Below are positions 1-8,678 of a stretch of DNA of 64,000 nt, piece by piece. The notes beneath the pieces are model-generated. The model had not been told where the DNA came from, made no database searches, and was given only the letters and a program-made list of their open reading frames with translations. How positions within the stretch are numbered: the stretch's first letter is position 1; each line of letters begins with the position of its first letter. Source of the DNA: Actinomadura xylanilytica (lineage in GTDB: Bacteria; Actinomycetota; Actinomycetes; Streptosporangiales; Streptosporangiaceae); the NCBI RefSeq assembly GCF_030283145.1, contig NZ_JASNWE010000002.1, positions 186,001 to 250,000 on the forward strand. Direction: 5' to 3'. The translations under genes were made by a program, and so were the position numbers.

Positions 1-132
1 GTGCCCGTCCCGCCCGTCCTGCCGGGCCGCCTCGGCGAGCGCGTCGGCGAGCGTCACCGCGTCGTACGGCTCCTCGCCGACGCCCGCCGCGGCCTTGGCC
101 GCGGCCCAGTACCGGATCGTTCCCTTGGCCAT
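1..132 (-). CDS. MoaD/ThiS-family sulfur-carrier protein (C-terminus cut by window edge)
   Basis: Only the first 44 codons are in the window. The visible start (MAKGTIRYWAAAKAAAGVGE) fits the first beta strand and helix of ubiquitin-like MoaD/ThiS proteins, which carry sulfur as a C-terminal Gly-Gly thiocarboxylate for molybdopterin or thiamine synthesis. The Gly-Gly end is outside the window, so neither pathway can be chosen. The gene is divergent from glnR with about 225 bases between the two starts. I recall a similar small MoaD-like gene beside glnR in Streptomyces, which supports the call. The ATG is at 130-132. Confidence 0.7.
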   Translation of the reverse strand, partial: MAKGTIRYWAAAKAAAGVGEEPYDAVTLADALAEAARQDGRDGH

Positions 133-357
133 TTCCCCAGGGTCTCATCCCGAGGCTCTCGTCATCCGGACGCGAACCCGCCATTGCCTCGATGGCCACC
201 TCGGATATGCTCTTGGCTGAGGGATCCGGGCGACGAGGCCATGGAGTTCAGCTGACAGCCCTGCGTGGTCACCTCGCCGTCGAGCCGATGGCCGTTGCCG
301 GGCTCGCAGCTGAGCCGCCGCCTGGGTCCTACGTCTTTTTAGACGAGGAGGCGGCAC

Positions 358-1074
358 TTGAGCAGCTTGCTCTTGCTGACCAACGCGTTGGAGCCTTCCG
401 ACGAAGTCCTGCCCGCGCTCGGGCTCCTGCTGCACTCGGTGCGCGTCGCTCCGGCCGAGGGATCCGCGCTGATCGACGCTCCACCCGCCGACGTGGTGCT
501 CGTCGACGCCCGCCGCGACCTGGTCCAGGCCAAGAGCCTGTCCCGGCTGCTGCGCACCACCGGCCTCGACTGCCCGCTGCTGGGCATCGTCACCGAGGGC
601 GGCCTGGCCGCGCTCAGCCCCGAGTGGGGCCTGGACGACATGCTGCTGCAGACCGCCGGCCCCGCCGAGGTCGAGGCGCGGCTCCGGCTCGCGGTCGGCC
701 GCGCCGCCGCGGTCGCCGAGGCCGACGAGGTGCCCGGCGAGATCCGCAGCGGCGAGCTGACCATCGACGAGGCGACCTACACCGCGCGGCTGCGCGGCCG
801 GGTTCTCGACCTGACGTTCAAGGAGTTCGAGCTTCTGAAGTACCTGGCCCAGCACCCGGGCCGCGTCTTCACCCGCGCCCAGCTCCTCCAGGAGGTCTGG
901 GGCTACGACTACTTCGGCGGCACCCGCACGGTCGACGTGCACGTCCGCCGCCTGCGGGCCAAGCTCGGCGCCGAGTACGAGAGCCTCATCGGCACCGTCC
1001 GCAACGTCGGCTACCGCTTCGTCCCGGACCACCGCCCCGGCGAGACCGAAGAGGCCACCGCGCCCGTGGGGTAG
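358..1074 (+). CDS. glnR: GlnR, atypical OmpR-type global nitrogen regulator
   Basis: A 238-residue protein closely resembling actinobacterial GlnR, which activates or represses ammonium assimilation genes (glnA, amtB, nirB and others). Residues 1-110 form a receiver-like domain starting [20 protein letters not shown]. GlnR receivers are not controlled by classical phosphorylation. Residues about 150-228 are the OmpR/PhoB winged helix ([20 protein letters not shown], then [20 protein letters not shown]), nearly identical to Streptomyces GlnR. The start is TTG, chosen because GAGGAG lies at 345-350 with good spacing and the family N-terminus begins there. The stop codon lies inside the first copy of a 78-bp tandem repeat. 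glnR also lies near mshD and pst genes in mycobacteria. Confidence 0.93.
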   Translation: MSSLLLLTNALEPSDEVLPALGLLLHSVRVAPAEGSALIDAPPADVVLVDARRDLVQAKSLSRLLRTTGLDCPLLGIVTEGGLAALSPEWGLDDMLLQTAGPAEVEARLRLAVGRAAAVAEADEVPGEIRSGELTIDEATYTARLRGRVLDLTFKEFELLKYLAQHPGRVFTRAQLLQEVWGYDYFGGTRTVDVHVRRLRAKLGAEYESLIGTVRNVGYRFVPDHRPGETEEATAPVG

Positions 1075-1276
1075 CCGGACCGGAGCGAAGCGAGGACCGC
1101 CTGCCCCTCGACGGGGGTCTGGGGGTCGCCCCCCAGGAAAAAAAAGGGGTAGCCGGACCGGAGCGAAGCGAGGACCGCCTGCCCCTCGACGGGGGTCTGG
1201 GGGCCGCCCCCAGGAAAATGGGGTAGCCGGAAGCGAGGCCCGCCTCCGGCCGGGCCGACCCCGGTCTGGGGGTAGA
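1068..1276 (+). repeat. Tandem repeat of ~76 bp overlapping the glnR stop codon
   Basis: Two nearly identical copies begin GGGGTAGCCGGACCGGAGCG at 1068 (78 bp to 1145) and 1146 (74 bp to about 1219). A degraded third copy begins at 1220 and runs to about 1276. Each full copy contains a CCCCTCGACGGGG hairpin, then a strong TGGGGG/CCCCCA hairpin and an A-run. The TAG of the repeat supplies the stop of glnR. The hairpins could terminate glnR transcription, but the repetition itself is unexplained. Confidence 0.85.
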
Positions 1277-1340
1277 GCACTCCGCTGAACCACTGTTAGG
1301 CGTGGTGTGAGCGAGGTCGGCCCGGAGGAGTGTGAGGCGG

Positions 1341-1625
1341 TCAGCCCCGGCGGCGTCGGCCACGGTGTGAATCGGGCGAACATGCGATGCAGGGCGTTCC
1401 GTCGGGGTGCGGCGCCGGACAGAAGACCTGGGTGCCTACGACACCGCTGGCGGGCCGGGCAACAGTGACGCTCATCGGCCGGTGCGCGTGCCGAGCGACG
1501 GGGCGGCGGGTGGGACGCCGGCGAAGAACCAGGACAGTCCACGCGCCGACCAGGAAGCCGACCGCCCCACAACTCAGGCTCGCCGCCAGCATCGACACGA
1601 AGACCTGATCGACCAAGGCCGACAT
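1341..1625 (-). CDS. Small membrane protein, unknown
   Basis: A 94-residue product starting MSALVDQVFVSMLAASLSCG. It has one clear transmembrane segment at about residues 8-32, followed by an Arg/Pro-rich tail with two Cys (CPAPHPDGTPC-IAC). The ATG follows the stop of the upstream gene after two bases, so the two genes are translationally coupled. I do not recognise the family. The Cys-x-x-Cys end could bind metal, but nothing more can be said. It belongs to the accessory patch between glnR and the sigma-factor genes. Confidence 0.5.
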   Translation of the reverse strand: MSALVDQVFVSMLAASLSCGAVGFLVGAWTVLVLRRRPTRRPVARHAHRPMSVTVARPASGVVGTQVFCPAPHPDGTPCIACSPDSHRGRRRRG

Positions 1626-1627
1626 CG

Positions 1628-1942
1628 TCACCACGACCCGCTGATCCGCTGACGGCTGACCTGCGTCCGGGGACGGGTCTTCTCCCGGTCGTCCTGCCAG
1701 GCCATCAACTTGCGGACCTCGGCTTCGGACAACCCCGCCACGACCGAGAGAAGACCGTCCTCCCGTTCGGCGCGCGTCAGGGGACGACGTAGATGCGCCT
1801 CCCACGTTTGCGTCGTCAGGTTCTTCTCGGGTTCGTACCACCGCCCCGTCGACTCACCGGCCGCCGGTGTCGCGGTGCCCTCGTCGGGGTCGCTCGTGGT
1901 GAGTCGGGACCGGTGGGGACCTTCGGCTCTGTGCACTCCCAT
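1628..1942 (-). CDS. Hypothetical protein, 104 aa
   Basis: Unknown product. The first half is polar and probably disordered. The second half (RPLTRAEREDGLLSVVAGLS, then EAEVRKLMAWQDDREKTRP) is a predicted helical region whose spacing looks like a real domain. The ATG at 1940-1942 was preferred to the in-frame GTG at 1946-1948 because AGGA sits about 7 bases before it. It is divergent from the HTH regulator at 2050 and coupled to the membrane protein at 1341-1625. Confidence 0.55.
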   Translation of the reverse strand: MGVHRAEGPHRSRLTTSDPDEGTATPAAGESTGRWYEPEKNLTTQTWEAHLRRPLTRAEREDGLLSVVAGLSEAEVRKLMAWQDDREKTRPRTQVSRQRISGSW

Positions 1943-2049
1943 GATCACGTCCTAGCTGTCCAGGAGATCTCCTCTACGGACTGACAGGATGCGCTCCTCC
2001 GGGATATCTTCGCTACGTTCCCGGAACACGCGAAACATTGGGAGTCGCC

Positions 2050-2862
2050 ATGACTGTTAGTGACGAGCTGGACCCGGGCCGTTCACTCTGGCACTACATC
2101 GCCGTTGAGGTGCGTCGGCAGCGCACAGCACGAGGGCTGTCCGGCAACAAGCTGGCGGGACTCATCGGCTGCGACCGTTCCTATGTTTCCCGGGTTGAAC
2201 ACGGGAGACTGCATCTCTCATCGCCGTACGCGGCCAAGATCGATGAGCTGTGGGAGACAGAGGATCAGTTCGCGACGCTCGTGCACTTGGCGGAAGCCTC
2301 GGATGACGGCGACTGGTTCACGGGCCTCACGGAGTACGAGGAAAGAGCAACGCGTCACCGGATGTGGGAAGCGATGCTTGTGCCTGGACTGCTACAGACT
2401 CCCGAGTACGCGCGGGCCGCGCTCACCTCGGGACTCATCGACGGGGTTGAGGAAGCTCTTGCGAAACGACTTGCCCGACAGGCGGCCGTCTTCGAGAAGG
2501 CCAAGACCCCGTTGATCTCCGTCGTGCTCAACTGGGTGGTGCTCGCGCAACCCGTGGGCGGCGCTGAGGTCATGCACGGCCAACTGACGCGTCTCCTTGA
2601 GATCTCAGAGAACCCGGGCGTCAGGCTTCGAGTCCTTGAGCGTGAGACCGGGGCACACAACGGCCTAGACGGTTCGTTCAAGCTCCTTACGGTGGATGAT
2701 AGAGATATCGCCTTCGCGGACGCGCCGGAGAAAGGCAGGCTCATGCTCTCCGCGCCGGACGTGCAGCGCTTCGCAGTAAGGTACGACCGAATCAGCGACA
2801 TTGCCGCACCGATCGGGCCAAGCCGGGACCTGGTTCGCAGAGCTTTGGAGAGTTACACATGA
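2050..2862 (+). CDS. XRE-family HTH regulator with DUF5753 C-terminal domain
   Basis: A 270-residue regulator. Residues about 18-75 are a helix-turn-helix of the XRE type (RTARGLSGNKLAGLIGCDRS, then YVSRVEHGRLHLSS). Residues about 95-265 match the DUF5753 domain usual in actinobacterial regulators (MLVPGLLQTPEYARA; then RQAAVFEKAKTPLISVVLNW). The ATG at 2050 has GGGAG 6 bases upstream; an earlier in-frame start lacks one. Its stop overlaps the next ATG (ATGA), forming the standard HTH/DUF397 pair. Streptomyces pairs of this type (for example around whiJ-like loci) affect development, but the target here is unknown. Confidence 0.88.
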   Translation: MTVSDELDPGRSLWHYIAVEVRRQRTARGLSGNKLAGLIGCDRSYVSRVEHGRLHLSSPYAAKIDELWETEDQFATLVHLAEASDDGDWFTGLTEYEERATRHRMWEAMLVPGLLQTPEYARAALTSGLIDGVEEALAKRLARQAAVFEKAKTPLISVVLNWVVLAQPVGGAEVMHGQLTRLLEISENPGVRLRVLERETGAHNGLDGSFKLLTVDDRDIAFADAPEKGRLMLSAPDVQRFAVRYDRISDIAAPIGPSRDLVRRALESYT

Positions 2863-3041
2863 TCGTTTGGCGCAAGGCGAGCCGGAGCAACACGACCGGC
2901 GGTGACTGCGTGGAGGTTGCGCCGCTTCCGGGAAACGTCGGCGTGAGGGACTCCAAGGACCCCGACGGCCCGCGCCTCGCGCTCTCCCCGGACGACTGGC
3001 GCGCCCTGGTCGCGCGGCTCAAGCGCGAGGACACGGTCTAA
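2859..3041 (+). CDS. DUF397 domain protein, partner of the HTH regulator
   Basis: Sixty residues matching DUF397: W-RKASRSNTTGGDCVEVA, then VGVRDSKDPDGPRLALSPDD and a C-terminal W-RALVARLK. Known DUF397 proteins are small soluble partners encoded next to XRE/DUF5753 regulators and thought to modulate them. It overlaps the upstream stop by 4 bases, so the pair is surely co-translated. A hairpin follows within 20 bases of its stop. Confidence 0.92.
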   Translation: MIVWRKASRSNTTGGDCVEVAPLPGNVGVRDSKDPDGPRLALSPDDWRALVARLKREDTV

Positions 3042-3054
3042 GCCACAGCACACG

Positions 3055-3091
3055 AACCCCCGGACGCCACCTCTGGTCGTTGCCGGGGGTT
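3055..3091 (+). terminator. Hairpin terminator after the DUF397 gene
   Basis: AACCCCCGG (3055-3063) pairs with CCGGGGGTT (3083-3091) across a 19-base loop. There is no U-run, as is common in high-GC actinomycetes. Confidence 0.6.
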
Positions 3092-3276
3092 CCGTGCGTT
3101 CGTGGGGATGCCACGACAGCGGCGGAGCGGATCGACGCCCCTCTCAGGCACCGGATATATCAGGCTCGTGGTCGCTGAGGGTATGGCGGACGTACCCGCG
3201 TTGTGGCTGGCTCGTCGGCGTGAGTGGAGCAAAGATGAACGGCAACGGCTCCCCTCCGACAGAAGGACGATGACCG

Positions 3277-3402
3277 ATGGGCAAGCACGGGAAGACGGTG
3301 GACTGCTCCGCATGCAAGGGGACGGGCAAGCAAGAGGTCGGCAACAACGGCACGACGCGTGAGATCACATGCGTGGTTTGCAGCGGTACGGGCAAGGTAT
3401 GA
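3277..3402 (+). CDS. Mini zinc-binding protein with two CxxCxGxG motifs
   Basis: A 41-residue ORF: MGKHGKTVDCSACKGTGKQE begins it, and the second motif is CVVCSGTGKV at the C-terminus. The two CxxCxGxG units are the zinc-binding repeats of DnaJ central domains; two units make one zinc site. The A of the next gene's ATG overlaps its stop (ATGA). A 12-codon ORF (3235-3273) ends just upstream and may be a leader. Function unknown. Such mini-proteins occur on mobile patches of actinomycete genomes. Confidence 0.7.
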   Translation: MGKHGKTVDCSACKGTGKQEVGNNGTTREITCVVCSGTGKV

Positions 3403-3725
3403 CCGATCGCCTTGAGTGCCCCGATTGCAGCGGTACCGGTGAGCAGAAGTTCGGGCCGCTGACGGTGTCGTGCCTGTTCTGTCGGGGCCTCGGCTATGTG
3501 GGCGACGACAACGAACCGGCCACGCGCGATGAGGTCGAGTCCGAAGACGTCCATCCCATGACGGCGACCCCGGCATGGGATCAGCCTGGCGGGGATCGCG
3601 TGTCCGGGTGCCCTCAGTGCCTGGGCACCGGGCGCGTGATCAGCCTGGGCGGGGACGTGCGCGGCGGCGTACCGACTCAGATGATCCAGACCGCATGTCC
3701 TTCGTGTGGCGGGGAAGCCAACTAA
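3399..3725 (+). CDS. Zinc-ribbon protein with three CxxCxGxG-type motifs
   Basis: A 108-residue product with CPDCSGTGEQ (residues about 7-16), CLFCRGLGY, CPQCLGTGRV and a final CPSCGGEAN. That is four Cys pairs, enough for two DnaJ-like zinc sites. The linker (about residues 38-65) is acidic. There is no J domain, so it is not a chaperone of the DnaJ type. It is translationally coupled to the 41-residue protein, and the two may act together. Role unknown. Confidence 0.78.
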   Translation: MTDRLECPDCSGTGEQKFGPLTVSCLFCRGLGYVGDDNEPATRDEVESEDVHPMTATPAWDQPGGDRVSGCPQCLGTGRVISLGGDVRGGVPTQMIQTACPSCGGEAN

Positions 3726-3733
3726 CCCGTATT

Positions 3734-4060
3734 TCAAAGTCCGGCCCGGCGCCCTCGCCTGGCGGCTCGGACGCCGACTGTGCTCGGGCGAGCGCGACAT
3801 CGCTTCGCGATCTGGCCGATGGGGCTCGCCTCCCGGTGAGCCTTGCGCGCGGCCGGTCCGGCGGCCTCGGCGGCCAGGGCCGCGCTCTGCTGCAGAGCGG
3901 CGCGGTGCAGTGCGAGCGTGGCGGTGACGCGGACCGAGTGGCCCTGGCCGCGGCGGATGGTCCGCCCGGCGTCGATGGCCCGGCGAACGGCCTCGTCGCC
4001 GGCGGTGCGCAGGTGATCGGCGAGCAGGCCGGGCAGGCCGGGCACTACGTGCAAAGGCGT
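3734..4060 (-). pseudogene. Unrecognised coding remnant
   Basis: On the minus strand the stretch reads as helical coding sequence with strong G/C third positions (VPGLPGLLADHLRTAGDEAV, then TIRRGQGHSVRVTATLALHR), but I see no plausible start, and upstream it runs into the 3' end of the gene at 4183-5235. Most likely the C-terminal piece of a gene broken by rearrangement. I could not assign a family. A real gene with an unseen start is the alternative. Confidence 0.3.
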
Positions 4061-4182
4061 GACTATGCGCTCGAGTGCCGCCGGTCCCGCCGCGCCCGTT
4101 CCTGGGTGTGGGCGCGGCGGGCCGGTGCCTGATGAGGGCCGCGTAGCGCCAGGACCCCCCGCGACCCTCTCCAGCCGATCGG

Positions 4183-5235
4183 TCAGCCGCCGGATGCGGC
4201 CGGGCAGGTGTGGCCGGAGGTGGACACCCCCGCCGGGAGACTGTCGACGACCGACGTCTTGGTCACGGCGACGTCTCCGGTCGTGGTGCCGGAGGGCGGG
4301 GTGTCGCCGGCGCCCGTCCACACGCTGCGGTGGCCGAGAAGGCGGTAGGTCTTCGCGTCGAAGATCAGGTCCTCGCGCTCTCCGGGCCGGGCGTCGAATG
4401 TCACCGCGAGTCCCGGGCGCCCGGCGGCGTCAGTTGTGCCGCCGGACAGGCGCGCTCCCTTGATCTGGCGGGCGACCGTGAACAACGCCGCTTGGACCTT
4501 GGACGGCGTCGGCGCGGAGACCAGCCCCGTGAGGTTGACCCACACGGCCTGGTCCTGGGTGAGTTCCGCCCGCTGCCCTGCGTCCACCCTGGCGGCCAAG
4601 GCGCTGCGCAGCGGCGCCGGATCGGTGGGCAGTTTCGCGTGCGCGGCGTACGGCGCGTTCGGCTCGGTGGGCTGAGAGGCACACGGCAGGAACCGCCCGC
4701 CCGTATCGATGCGCGCGAGCTGCATTGTCCGGGAGGACACCTTCCCACCCCGCAGTGGCACGACCCCGAGCAACGTGGTCCGGCGATAGACCGGTACCGC
4801 GCCATCCGCGCGCTGCCACTGTTGGTAACGCACCTTGCGGAACCAGGGGGCCGTGTCGTTGTCATTGCCCGTCGCCAGCTCCAGCGCGGTCGACTCTTGA
4901 TACACGAACTGGCCGGGACGCGGCTCGATGTCCCGGCCGTCGCCCGCCGCCGCGGCGGCCCGGGTGAGCAGCTCGGCGGCGTTGGCCGGCGCTGGACCGG
5001 GACCGTCCCCGCTCGGCAACACGACGACGCCAGCGGTCGCCGCCGCGACCAGCGTGCCCGCCACCGCCGTCCGGATCGCCCACACACGCCGTGGCCTGCG
5101 CACACGGACGCCGTCCGGCTGTTCCCCGGACCGCGTCTCCTCCAGCAGCCGCTCTCGGACCGCGGCTAGCCGAGCGGCGCTGGGCTCGGCGGCCTCGCTC
5201 CACAACTCCCGCACCTCATGCAGGTCATTCATCAC
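4183..5235 (-). CDS. CU044_5270-family membrane protein paired with an ECF sigma factor
   Basis: A 350-residue protein with an N-terminal cytoplasmic part (residues 1-48), one transmembrane helix at about 50-72 (AIRTAVAGTLVAAATAGVVV) and a large extracytoplasmic domain containing the family signature LLTRAAAAAGDGRDIEPRPG then QFVYQES. Proteins of this family sit directly downstream of ECF sigma genes in actinobacteria and probably act as sensors or anti-sigma-like partners. The GTG start overlaps the sigma stop (GTGA), so expression is coupled. No zinc anti-sigma motif is visible in the N-terminal part. Confidence 0.85.
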   Translation of the reverse strand: MMNDLHEVRELWSEAAEPSAARLAAVRERLLEETRSGEQPDGVRVRRPRRVWAIRTAVAGTLVAAATAGVVVLPSGDGPGPAPANAAELLTRAAAAAGDGRDIEPRPGQFVYQESTALELATGNDNDTAPWFRKVRYQQWQRADGAVPVYRRTTLLGVVPLRGGKVSSRTMQLARIDTGGRFLPCASQPTEPNAPYAAHAKLPTDPAPLRSALAARVDAGQRAELTQDQAVWVNLTGLVSAPTPSKVQAALFTVARQIKGARLSGGTTDAAGRPGLAVTFDARPGEREDLIFDAKTYRLLGHRSVWTGAGDTPPSGTTTGDVAVTKTSVVDSLPAGVSTSGHTCPAASGG

Positions 5236-5852
5236 TTGATGTCTCCCTTCTGGTCATGGACGGAAGTCGGATTCACTCCGCCGAGTGCCCGCTTCACCCT
5301 TGTCCGGGCTCGGTGCAGCCGGGACCGGACCGTTCCCACCGGCAGCCCCAGGGCGTCGGCGACCTGCTCATAGGACAGGTCGGCCCACGCCACCAGCAGC
5401 AACACGTCCCGGTCGCGGGTCGGCAATTCCGCGATCGCCTGGGCGAGCCGGCGCCCGCTCATCTGGGCGCTCGCCCGCTCGACCGCCCGTTCGGCGACGC
5501 CGACGGCCGCGTCCAGCAGCACTCCGGTACGAACGAACGTCCGATAGCGGCTCACCTCGGCGCGTCGATGCCTGCGGATGAGGTTGGAGGCGATCCCGTA
5601 CAGCCATGGCAACGCCTCAGCGCGACCGAGGTCGTAGCCGGCCCGCTGCCGGAACGCCACCAGGAACGTCTCAGCAACGATGTCGTCGGCCTCGCCGTCC
5701 CCGAGCCTGCGCGCCGCGTACCGATGCAATTGCGCGCCGTACCGGTCGAACAGCACGGCGAACCGCTCCGGCTCCCGCCAGGAACGCTCGATCTCCTCGG
5801 CGTCACTGCTCGGCAAGACCTCCCCGACAGCGGTCATTGCGTCGCTCTTCAC
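5232..5852 (-). CDS. ECF RNA polymerase sigma factor (sigma-70 family)
   Basis: A 206-residue ECF sigma. Region 2 covers residues about 25-95 (RFAVLFDRYGAQLHRYAARR, then ADDIVAETFLVAFRQ and LPWLYGIASNLIRRHRR). Region 4 lies near the end (LPTRDRDVLLLVAWADLSYE, then GLPVGTVRSRLHRARTRVKR). GTG at 5850-5852 was chosen because GGAGGG lies 8 bases upstream; later ATGs lack a site. It is the first gene of a two-gene operon with the CU044_5270-family protein, which probably controls it. Confidence 0.92.
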   Translation of the reverse strand: MKSDAMTAVGEVLPSSDAEEIERSWREPERFAVLFDRYGAQLHRYAARRLGDGEADDIVAETFLVAFRQRAGYDLGRAEALPWLYGIASNLIRRHRRAEVSRYRTFVRTGVLLDAAVGVAERAVERASAQMSGRRLAQAIAELPTRDRDVLLLVAWADLSYEQVADALGLPVGTVRSRLHRARTRVKRALGGVNPTSVHDQKGDIK

Positions 5853-6084
5853 AGACCGGCCCTCCTTGATCGCTGGCAACAACACCTCTCTTTTGCCAGC
5901 CGGCCCCAAGAAGGTTCACGCCCACGCTCTCAATCCTGAACAGCCCCTGGTCGTGGCGATCGGCCGCGCGAGAGGTCGGGCGCACGGTGGTTCGCCTTAC
6001 CGCTGGGACCTTTGCGACTGAACCTCAACATCGTCCGTAACCGGGCATCACACAAAGTCCGCCAGAACCGCTTACCGATGCACG

Positions 6085-6910
6085 TCACAGCCCGGACCTC
6101 GCTACGCGCCCCGATCCGAAAGGTCCCCGGTCGGGGTGCCGACCGGTGTCTGGCGGCTCGCGCGGGTGGGTGCGCATGTGGGAGGGAGCCTCCACCGCCG
6201 CCCGAGCCCTCCAGGCCGCCAGCACCTTGGGCGCCACATCGGCGAACAATCCCTCCGGCAACCCGATCGACCGCACCGCTTCCAGCCTGCGGATCTCGGT
6301 CATCATCGACTCCAGACTCACGTTGCCCGGAGCCGACTTCACCAGCGCGAGCACGCTGGAGCCGGCGTCATCCGCGGCCATCGACCCTTCGGCCGTGTGC
6401 TCCTCCGCCGCGCCGGATTCATCGTCGGCGTGATCGCCGATGCCGACCAGGGCGCAGATGCGCTGCGTGGCCGCCGGACTCAGCCGCGAGGCGATCCGCG
6501 CCGACCACGTGACCTCCGCGTTGTGCAGAGCAGAGGCCACGATCCGGGAGACCCGCCCCCGGAGTCGGCGGCTCGATCCGCTCCTTACGCAGATGCTTGA
6601 GCAACTCTTCCCGAACCTGCTCCGATCGACGCTCGGCGTGAGCGACGGTCTCGGTCAGCCACACCGTGACCTTCGCCGCGTCCGCGGTCGTGCAGACACG
6701 AAAGCCCGGGTGCGTGCGGATCTGACTGCGGTGACTCGATCGTGGAACCGGACCACTCGTAGAATCCGAGCTCCGCGGCAGGCACCTGGGCCTGCTCGGC
6801 CACATGCTCGACGACCTCGTCGGCCAGCTCCGAACGTCCTCGCGGGAAGCGCCCGTGCTGCGTGGAGAACTTCAGCAAGATCAACGCCGTTTGGGGCTCA
6901 CGACGCGGTT
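6085..6910 (-). pseudogene. Tn3-family transposase N-terminal remnant (DUF4158), frameshifted
   Basis: Three overlapping minus-strand frames together rebuild the N-terminal part of an actinobacterial Tn3-type transposase. About 6750-6899 reads LILLKFSTQHGRFPRG..VEHVAEQAQVPAAELGFYEWSG; the next frame (about 6555-6745) reads RSQIRTHPGFRVCTTADAAK and WLTETVAHAERR; the last (6085-6540) reads SMMTEIRRLEAVRSIGLPEG then LFADVAPKVLAAWRARA. The DDE catalytic part is absent. At least two frameshifts and truncation show it is dead. It lies between the sigma factor and pstB, marking an old insertion. Confidence 0.8.
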
Positions 6911-6926
6911 CTTACCAGCTCCCCGA

Positions 6927-7703
6927 CTAGCCGAAGCGGCCGGTGATGTAGTCCTCGGTGCCCTTCTGCTCCGGGTTGGTGAAGATCTTGCTGGTGTCGT
7001 CGATCTCGATCAGCCGGCCGGGCTCGCCGGTGCCGCCGATGTTGAAGAAGGCGGTGCGGTCGCTGACGCGGGCGGCCTGCTGCATGTTGTGCGTGACGAT
7101 CACGATCGTGTAGCGGCTCTTCAGCTTGGCGATGAGGTCCTCGATCGCCAGGGTGGAGATGGGGTCCAGCGCCGAGCACGGCTCGTCCATCAGCAGCACC
7201 TGGGGCTGGACGGCGATCGCGCGGGCGATGCACAGGCGCTGCTGCTGGCCGCCAGACAGGCCGGCGCCGGGCTTGGCGAGGCGGTCCTTGACCTCGTTCC
7301 AGAGGTTGGCGCCCTGGAGCGACTCCTCGACGATCTCGTCGAGGCTGCTCTTCTTGCGGACGCCGTTCAGCTTCAGGCCCGCGGCGACGTTGTCGTAGAT
7401 CGACATGGTGGGGAACGGGTTGGGCCGCTGGAACACCATGCCGACCACGCGCCGCACCGCGACCGGGTCGACCGACGAGGCGTACAGATCCTCGTCGTCG
7501 AGCATCACCTTGCCCTCGACGCGGGCGCCGGGGATGACCTCGTGCATCCGGTTCAGGGTGCGCAGGAAGGTGGACTTGCCGCAGCCCGACGGCCCGATGA
7601 ACGCCGTCACAGAGCGCGGCTCGACCGTCATCGAGATGTCCTCGATGGCGTGGACGCCGCCGTAGTAGGCGTGCAGTCCGGAGACTTCGATCCGCTTGGC
7701 CAT
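6927..7703 (-). CDS. pstB: Phosphate ABC transporter ATP-binding protein PstB
   Basis: A 258-residue ATPase that energises high-affinity phosphate import with PstSCA. Walker A GPSGCGKS is at residues 37-44, the signature LSGGQQQ at 149-155, Walker B VLLMDEP at 169-175, and the H-loop in [13 protein letters not shown]. The sequence [20 protein letters not shown] and the end EDYITGRFG are typical of PstB/PhoT. It is the last gene of pstSCAB, 60 bases after pstA. Downstream lies the Tn3 remnant, so no phoU follows here; pit/DUF47 is elsewhere in the window. Confidence 0.97.
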   Translation of the reverse strand: MAKRIEVSGLHAYYGGVHAIEDISMTVEPRSVTAFIGPSGCGKSTFLRTLNRMHEVIPGARVEGKVMLDDEDLYASSVDPVAVRRVVGMVFQRPNPFPTMSIYDNVAAGLKLNGVRKKSSLDEIVEESLQGANLWNEVKDRLAKPGAGLSGGQQQRLCIARAIAVQPQVLLMDEPCSALDPISTLAIEDLIAKLKSRYTIVIVTHNMQQAARVSDRTAFFNIGGTGEPGRLIEIDDTSKIFTNPEQKGTEDYITGRFG

Positions 7704-7763
7704 GGGGAGGATGCTCCTGTTCGGGTCGTTCGCAGGGGTCGGGGACGGGCTCGGCGGCCCGGG

Positions 7764-8678
7764 TCAGCGGCCGGCCGGTTTGAAGCGCCGCGCGACGAGC
7801 CGGGCGGCGAGGTTGAGCAGCATGATGATCAGGATCAGCACCAGCGCGCCGGCCCAGGCCCGGTCGATGGAGTTCTGGTTCGGGTCGGCGGCCTGGTCCC
7901 AGATGAAGGTGGGCAGCGACGCCTGGGGGCCCGCGAACGGGTTGGTGTTGATCGCCTTGGTCACGAAGATGGTCAGCAGCAGCGGCGCGGTCTCCCCCAT
8001 CACGCGGGCGACGGCCAGCATCACGCCGGTGAGGATGCCGGGCAGCGCGGTCGGGAGCACCACGAAACAGATCGTCCGCCAGCGCGGGACGCCCAGCGCG
8101 TAGGACGCCTCGCGCAGGTCGTTCGGCACCAGCTTGAGCATCTCCTCGGTCGCCCGGACCACCGTCGGGATCATCAGGATGGTCAGCGCGAGCGCGCCGG
8201 CGAAGCCGGAGAAGGAGAACTGGAGCGCCAGCAGCCACAGGGCCAGCACGAACAGCCCGGCGACGATCGACGGGATGCCGGTCATCACGTCCACGAAGAA
8301 GCTGATCACCCGGGCGAGCCGGCCGCCGGCGCCGTACTCCACCAGGTAGACGGCGGTGAGCACGGCGATCGGGACCGCGATGACGGTGCTGATCGCGACC
8401 TGTTCGAGGGTACCGACGATGGCGTGGTAGGCGCCGCCGCCGGCGTCCTTGCCCGCGACGCCGTTCATGGAGAACTGGAAGAACGTGGCGTCGAAGCGGC
8501 CCAGGCCGTTCTTCAGCACCGTCCACAGCACCGAGACGAGGGGGACGAGCGCGAGCAGGAACGCGAGGTAGACCAGCCCCTGGACGGTCCGGTCCTTGAC
8601 CTTGCGGCCGAGCGACACCGAGCCGAGCGAGCCGCGCCCGCTCGCGGCGGGCTGCTTCGAAGTGGACAGGGAGGTCAC
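7764..8678 (-). CDS. pstA: Phosphate ABC transporter permease PstA
   Basis: A 304-residue inner-membrane permease with six predicted transmembrane helices and the permease (EAA) loop EMLKLVPNDLREASYALGVP before the ATPase contact. It ends in an AARLVARRF tail. The GTG start (8676-8678) overlaps the pstC stop as GTGA, so translation is coupled; a much longer open frame upstream is only a shadow of pstC. Residues 1-25 are a polar cytoplasmic extension. Confidence 0.96.
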   Translation of the reverse strand: MTSLSTSKQPAASGRGSLGSVSLGRKVKDRTVQGLVYLAFLLALVPLVSVLWTVLKNGLGRFDATFFQFSMNGVAGKDAGGGAYHAIVGTLEQVAISTVIAVPIAVLTAVYLVEYGAGGRLARVISFFVDVMTGIPSIVAGLFVLALWLLALQFSFSGFAGALALTILMIPTVVRATEEMLKLVPNDLREASYALGVPRWRTICFVVLPTALPGILTGVMLAVARVMGETAPLLLTIFVTKAINTNPFAGPQASLPTFIWDQAADPNQNSIDRAWAGALVLILIIMLLNLAARLVARRFKPAGR

